NCBI GenBank assembly: GCA_032622095.1 | Contig: CP136067.1 | Coordinates: 79,262,705-79,326,704, forward strand | DNA from: Siphonodentalium dalli | Lineage: Eukaryota > Mollusca > Scaphopoda > Gadilida > Siphonodentaliidae | Direction of reading: 5' to 3' | Length of the DNA stretch: 64,000 nt | Shown here: positions 63,701 to 64,000 of the stretch, piece by piece | Numbering within the stretch: the first letter of the stretch is position 1 | Layout of the letters: the number at the start of each line of letters is the position of its first letter | Program-made: the position numbers and the translations under genes | Notes under the pieces: model-generated | Told to the model about the DNA's origin: nothing | Database searches by the model: none | What the model saw: the letters and a program-made list of their open reading frames with translations, nothing else

Positions 63701-64000
63701 GCTGTATATCTTTAATCATTAGCAATGACTTTCTCTATTTTAGTTGTATCTGTCTTGGGTTGATAGAGAAATCTATGAGGTGAGAATATATCCAGGGTTT
63801 GGCAATAACTGTCTTAGTTTGTACATCACAGCAGTAAAAGTTCATATGAATAATAGACTTTAATCTCAAAGTAAATAGAGATGCTTAGTGAATGAACATT
63901 GCTATTTAAGCTGGCATCTCCCATTGTTGTTGTGCCTATTCTGTCTGTTTGTGAATGTAAACTCAATGTCTCTTTTTGAATAGACTGATTCCTGGTCCAA
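45709..64000 (+). CDS. MTX2: Metaxin-2 (partial, runs past the window end)
   Basis: Exons 45709-45751, 53559-53606, 56074-56193, 58042-58118, 59583-59675, 63744-63779 and the start of the next at 63984 join in phase to at least 144 residues. The protein opens MAGLVVEAFQAELG-ASEPWPDD. It then shows TFLKMCGL (49-56), TNAEEMSPSGRVPFIKVG (62-79), ISELEPIIAFV (83-93), EMKAYMSLVENIL (112-124) and LYLSWVD (128-134), the conserved order of metaxin-2, including its glutathione-transferase-like N-terminal fold. Full-length metaxin-2 is about 260 residues, so a little over half is here. Family knowledge: an outer mitochondrial membrane protein working with metaxin-1 and the SAM complex in beta-barrel assembly, also linked to MICOS. 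Introns are large and transposon-filled. Exons 4 and 5 have tandemly duplicated 3' ends (see findings). Confidence 0.93.
45930..46010 (+). repeat. Fragment of a dispersed repeat (TATTTTGGGACTT family)
   Basis: CTATATATTTTGGGACTT..GTTTGTTTGTCTGTTAGCTATG matches 48365-48425. The copy is broken just before the LINE fragment. Confidence 0.5.
46020..46720 (+). mobile_element. LINE reverse-transcriptase C-terminal fragment (jockey/CR1-like)
   Basis: The frame 46051-46635 ends as a degenerate RT C-terminus: THLGAILDHHLNG, QCHFDYSLSFWY, RLQATQNRLVRYIL and WLPVCERVNF are typical of jockey/CR1-type non-LTR elements. A frameshift near 46580-46600 moves the last part (FFYTGIRLWNRL..) to another frame ending at 46714. 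5'-truncated: no endonuclease or RT active-site motif is present. Lies in MTX2 intron 1, sense orientation. Confidence 0.85.
46721..48064 (+). mobile_element. Probable LINE 3' untranslated tail and inserted palindrome
   Basis: AT-rich sequence follows the RT frame and ends in AAATAAATCAATCAATCAATCAAT at about 48040-48064, a simple-repeat tail typical of LINE ends. A 159-bp palindrome sits within at 47303-47461. That the tail belongs to the same element is inference. Confidence 0.4.
47303..47461. repeat. Palindrome, about 53-bp arms
   Basis: TACAGTGAAGTGATATGG.CTGCAGTATCACG..GTTGACGATGTCAGATC pairs with its complement ending CCATATCACTTCACTGTA, with a loop of about 50 nt. Confidence 0.8.
48290..48600 (+). 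repeat. Dispersed repeat with tandem-like Drosophila-style phrase structure
   Basis: Contains TATATTTTGGGACTTCTGTCTG, GACGGATTTCGACGAAATTTG and AAGGTCAAAGCCCGGACG. The first phrase also occurs at 45937. No frame. Confidence 0.45.
48710..48955. repeat. Inverted repeat
   Basis: GCAATTAAGAATCAAGATGTCTGC (about 48830) pairs with GCAGACATCTTTATTCTTAATTGC (about 48923-48946). Probable MITE. Confidence 0.5.
49245..50112. mobile_element. hAT-like element related to 3987-5058, decayed
   Basis: Ends CAGAGGACCCA..GAAGTGACTTCTCCC and CAGGGACCAGCC..GAAGAACTCTCCC (inverted), with repeated AGGGCGAAGTG motifs subterminally. No exact target duplication found. Non-coding. Confidence 0.5.
50150..51020 (+). 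mobile_element. Internally deleted LINE: endonuclease start joined to RT C-terminus
   Basis: The frame 50152-50412 ends with RNLRIMTVNCRSI, the usual opening of a LINE endonuclease domain, then a stop. From 50523 a second frame carries NITVSQCEKDLGIHVDDQLK, HVSTTINKTNQILGVIFR, YSSMVWPIIDYGHCIWS and ALEIVQRHATRMIP, the thumb/C-terminal RT region. The middle (most of endonuclease and the RT catalytic palm) is absent. Sense orientation in MTX2 intron 1. Confidence 0.8.
51271..51687. mobile_element. TTAA-type MITE, 417 bp (ACCCAACA ends), chimeric interior
   Basis: TTAACCCTTTACCCAACA at the left and TGTTGGGTAAAGGTTTAA at the right. The interior carries the GCCAATGCATTCTCTTATATATGCGAG palindrome seen in the CATGACTGGAGC family (15.0, 39.5 and 42.5 kb), although the termini differ. 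Confidence 0.75.
51795..52300 (+). repeat. Dispersed repeat family R1, copy
   Basis: CATGTGACATCTCTCATCCGATC, CAAACTTCATATGGATCTT, AGATGGGAGCC, TTGAATCCATCGGC and the end motif GAGCTACCATGTCATTGACACTTTCATT. Confidence 0.65.
52495..52925 (+). repeat. Dispersed repeat family R2, copy
   Basis: GTTCAAGTTCCAATTTGGGTTCTGCC, GAGTTACTGCCCTTTTTGTTGGAA and CGAATGATAACTTTAGTTAG in two diverged units. Confidence 0.6.
52992..53315. mobile_element. TTAA-type MITE, 324 bp (CCTCTTCGCTGCT family)
   Basis: TTAACCTCTTCGCTGCT and its exact inverted complement, TTAA at both edges. An internal hairpin pairs AAGTCCGTAGTACC with GGACCGTA.., and ACGTCCGTAA with TTACGGACGT. It ends 243 bp before MTX2 exon 2. The split copy is at 3877-5258. 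Confidence 0.85.
53559..53606 (+). CDS. MTX2: Metaxin-2, exon 2
   Basis: Acceptor TTTTTTCAG, donor TTTCAAG|GTTAGT; 48 bp. Encodes (A)SEPWPDDVKLYQPFQ, the EPWPE-like signature of metaxin-2. Confidence 0.9.
54020..54290 (-). repeat. Dispersed repeat family R4, inverted copy
   Basis: AAAACCAGGTTTGTCTAATATT, GAGAGTTATGGGTCTTAGTTTGTC and ATTTGGTATATGGCTC are complements of the 32060-32480 units. Confidence 0.6.
54291..54690 (+). repeat. Dispersed repeat family R1, copy
   Basis: GCAGCAGCCATCTTGGATTTTACTCTTTG, CCTTTAGCACACC, GACCTCCAGATGGGAGC and ATCATCACCAAACTT. Confidence 0.6.
54691..56073 (+). other. MTX2 intron 2, nothing else recognised
   Basis: A two-copy direct repeat (ATCAAACTCATTTCGGACGGTGCATAGTTACAT-like, about 55430-55510) is the only structure seen. 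Confidence 0.3.
56074..56193 (+). CDS. MTX2: Metaxin-2, exon 3
   Basis: Acceptor TTTTTTTCAG, donor CCCTCAG|GTAATA; 120 bp. Encodes TQIVFPDYADCLSVKTF.. through TNAEEMSPS, the core of the GST-like N-terminal domain. Confidence 0.93.
56376..56594. mobile_element. Palindromic MITE (CCTTTCTTTACT family), copy 4, decayed
   Basis: TGTTCAAATAACAAGTTCAAC near the left; right end TCCATTCAGTAATGAAAGAGTTAA. The left terminal arm is not recognisable. Confidence 0.5.
56595..57095 (+). other. MTX2 intron 3 sequence, nothing recognised
   Basis: No gene, repeat boundary or notable structure seen. Confidence 0.25.
57098..58003. mobile_element. Pogo/Tigger-like non-autonomous DNA transposon, 906 bp
   Basis: CAGTGAAACCACTCCAAACCG and GAGTAAAACCTCTCCAAACCG (inverted), TA on both sides. 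Repeated AAACCG(G/A) motifs near the left end. No transposase frame. It ends 38 nt before MTX2 exon 4. Confidence 0.7.
58042..58118 (+). CDS. MTX2: Metaxin-2, exon 4
   Basis: Acceptor ACAATTACAG, donor ACGAAG|GTAGGT; 77 bp. Completes Gly71 and encodes RVPFIKVGPFLISELEPI..VNTK. The last seven exonic bases and the donor belong to a 29-bp tandem repeat. Confidence 0.92.
58112..58198 (+). repeat. 29-bp tandem repeat spanning the MTX2 exon 4 donor, three copies
   Basis: CACGAAGGTAGGTAAC starts at 58112, 58141 (GGTCGG variant) and 58170, each ending GAACTTAC or AAACTTAC. Copies 1 and 3 keep AAG|GTAGGT. Reading through copy 1 meets an in-frame TGA, so later donors are not coding-compatible. Confidence 0.9.
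58410..58863. mobile_element. TTAA-type MITE, 454 bp (AGGTACTCAATCC family), copy 2
   Basis: TTAAAGGTAATCAATCTGATTCGATGG at the left, AATCGGATTATGCATCTTTAA at the right. Co-linear with 12781-13225 but diverged. Confidence 0.7.
58864..59582 (+). other. MTX2 intron 4 sequence, nothing recognised
   Basis: AT-rich DNA with no gene or repeat boundary seen. Confidence 0.25.
59583..59675 (+). CDS. MTX2: Metaxin-2, exon 5
   Basis: Acceptor ATGTTATAG, donor GTCGAG|GTTTGT; 93 bp, phase 0 at both ends. Encodes GFQLNKDLAVEQLSEMKAYM then SLVENILGNVE. The last 36 bp form the first copy of a 48-bp repeat that includes the donor. Confidence 0.9.
59640..59795 (+). repeat. 48-bp tandem repeat spanning the MTX2 exon 5 donor
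   Basis: ATGTCACT(C/T)GTGGAAAA starts at 59640, 59688, 59736 and 59783 (last cut by an insertion). Spacings are 48, 48 and 47. Copies 1-3 each keep CGAG|GTTTGT. About two more diverged copies lie at 61072-61170, beyond the hAT insertion. Confidence 0.92.
59796..61070. mobile_element. hAT-like element inserted in the MTX2 splice-donor array, about 1275 bp
   Basis: Ends TAGGGTTTCCC and CAGGGTTTCCGCCAG (inverted). The flanks ACTTGTGG and GCTTGTGG agree at seven of eight positions. A tandem-like pair TTTTTGTGCAC..GAAACTACTCA/GAAACTACTGA lies near 60110-60280. No transposase frame. Confidence 0.7.
61072..61170 (+). repeat. Right-hand remainder of the 48-bp array
   Basis: CTTGTGGAAAATATCCTTGGTAATGTC and a second copy CTTGTGGAAAATATCATTGG. 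The donor cores are now CTAG|GTTTGT and GGCG|GTTTGT, so decayed. Confidence 0.8.
61171..61995 (+). other. MTX2 intron 5 sequence, nothing recognised
   Basis: A 41-bp pseudo-exon with acceptor and donor at 61193-61233 is discussed among the rejected items. Nothing else seen. Confidence 0.3.
61996..62208. mobile_element. Palindromic TA-flanked MITE (mariner-like), copy D, full length
   Basis: CAGTAATGCCCTTAATAATC and inverted CAGTAATGCCCTAAATAATC with TA on both sides. The arms pair over most of 213 bp around a GCTCTCAGTGAGAGC centre. Confidence 0.85.
62495..62516. mobile_element. Solitary hAT end (CAGGGTTTCCGCTAG type)
   Basis: CTAGCGGAAACCCTG matches the right end of 59796-61070. No partner end or target duplication found nearby. 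Confidence 0.4.
62860..63000 (-). mobile_element. LINE 3'-end-like fragment
   Basis: On the minus strand it reads AGACTTATATAGGTCTTCG..CTGTTGTCTGGCTCATTGC.. then TTTGCAATAAACC, resembling 3' ends of CR1/L2-type elements, including a short hairpin. Assignment from memory, low confidence. Confidence 0.35.
63001..63743 (+). other. MTX2 intron 5, distal part, nothing recognised
   Basis: AT-rich DNA with no gene or repeat boundary seen. It ends in the polypyrimidine tract CTTTCTCTATTTTAG of exon 6. Confidence 0.3.
63744..63779 (+). CDS. MTX2: Metaxin-2, exon 6
   Basis: Acceptor CTCTATTTTAG, donor TATGAG|GTGAGA; 36 bp, phase 0. Encodes LYLSWVDREIYE, matching the LYLQW(C/V)DE motif that follows the exon 5 segment in metaxin-2. 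Confidence 0.88.
63984..64000 (+). CDS. MTX2: Metaxin-2, exon 7 (first 17 bp only)
   Basis: Acceptor TCTTTTTGAATAG, then ACT GAT TCC TGG TCC AA in phase 0 (TDSWS). Too short to confirm by homology; phase and position are right. Confidence 0.5.

Overview
The window is AT-rich nuclear DNA from an invertebrate animal. Short coding exons with GT..AG boundaries sit in multi-kilobase introns packed with transposon debris. The lineage cannot be fixed from this sequence; a marine, mollusc-like invertebrate is my guess only. I see no bacterial, organellar or viral genes, no CRISPR array, and no rRNA or tRNA gene.

Three host genes are supported by exon joining with matching reading phase. (1) Plus strand, about 3.5-14.8 kb: four exons encoding a 270-residue protein with a hydrophobic C-terminal half, whose family I do not recognise. 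(2) Minus strand, 45.5-28.0 kb: seven exons encoding a complete 303-residue HAD phosphatase of the phosphoglycolate/glycerol-3-phosphate phosphatase (PGP) - pyridoxal phosphatase (PDXP) family. (3) Plus strand, 45.7 kb to the window end: the first six exons, plus the start of a seventh, of metaxin-2 (MTX2), an outer mitochondrial membrane import/assembly factor. Genes 2 and 3 are head to head with 214 bp between their start codons, so they probably share a promoter. Genes 1 and 2 converge on a 13 kb interval (14.8-28.0 kb) with no convincing gene.

The rest is mostly mobile DNA. There are several hAT-type elements with visible terminal inverted repeats and 8-bp target duplications: 3987-5058, 10214-10587, 11399-13993, 18720-18906, 22912-24890 with 23305-24384 nested inside, 26496-26924, 40788-41918 and 59796-61070. 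There are many palindromic TTAA-flanked MITEs (piggyBac-like target), TA-flanked mariner/pogo-like MITEs, two truncated LINE reverse-transcriptase fragments in MTX2 intron 1, and diverged long dispersed repeats.

The most unusual feature is in MTX2. Two consecutive exons (4 and 5) have their 3' ends, including the 5' splice site, amplified as local tandem repeats. The period is 29 bp at exon 4 and 48 bp at exon 5. The 48-bp array keeps frame, so the second donor would add exactly 16 residues. A hAT element later landed inside that array. A double-hairpin MITE family also ends 13 nt from a PGP splice donor and 48 nt from a gene-1 donor. I do not see a wholly new multi-gene system.
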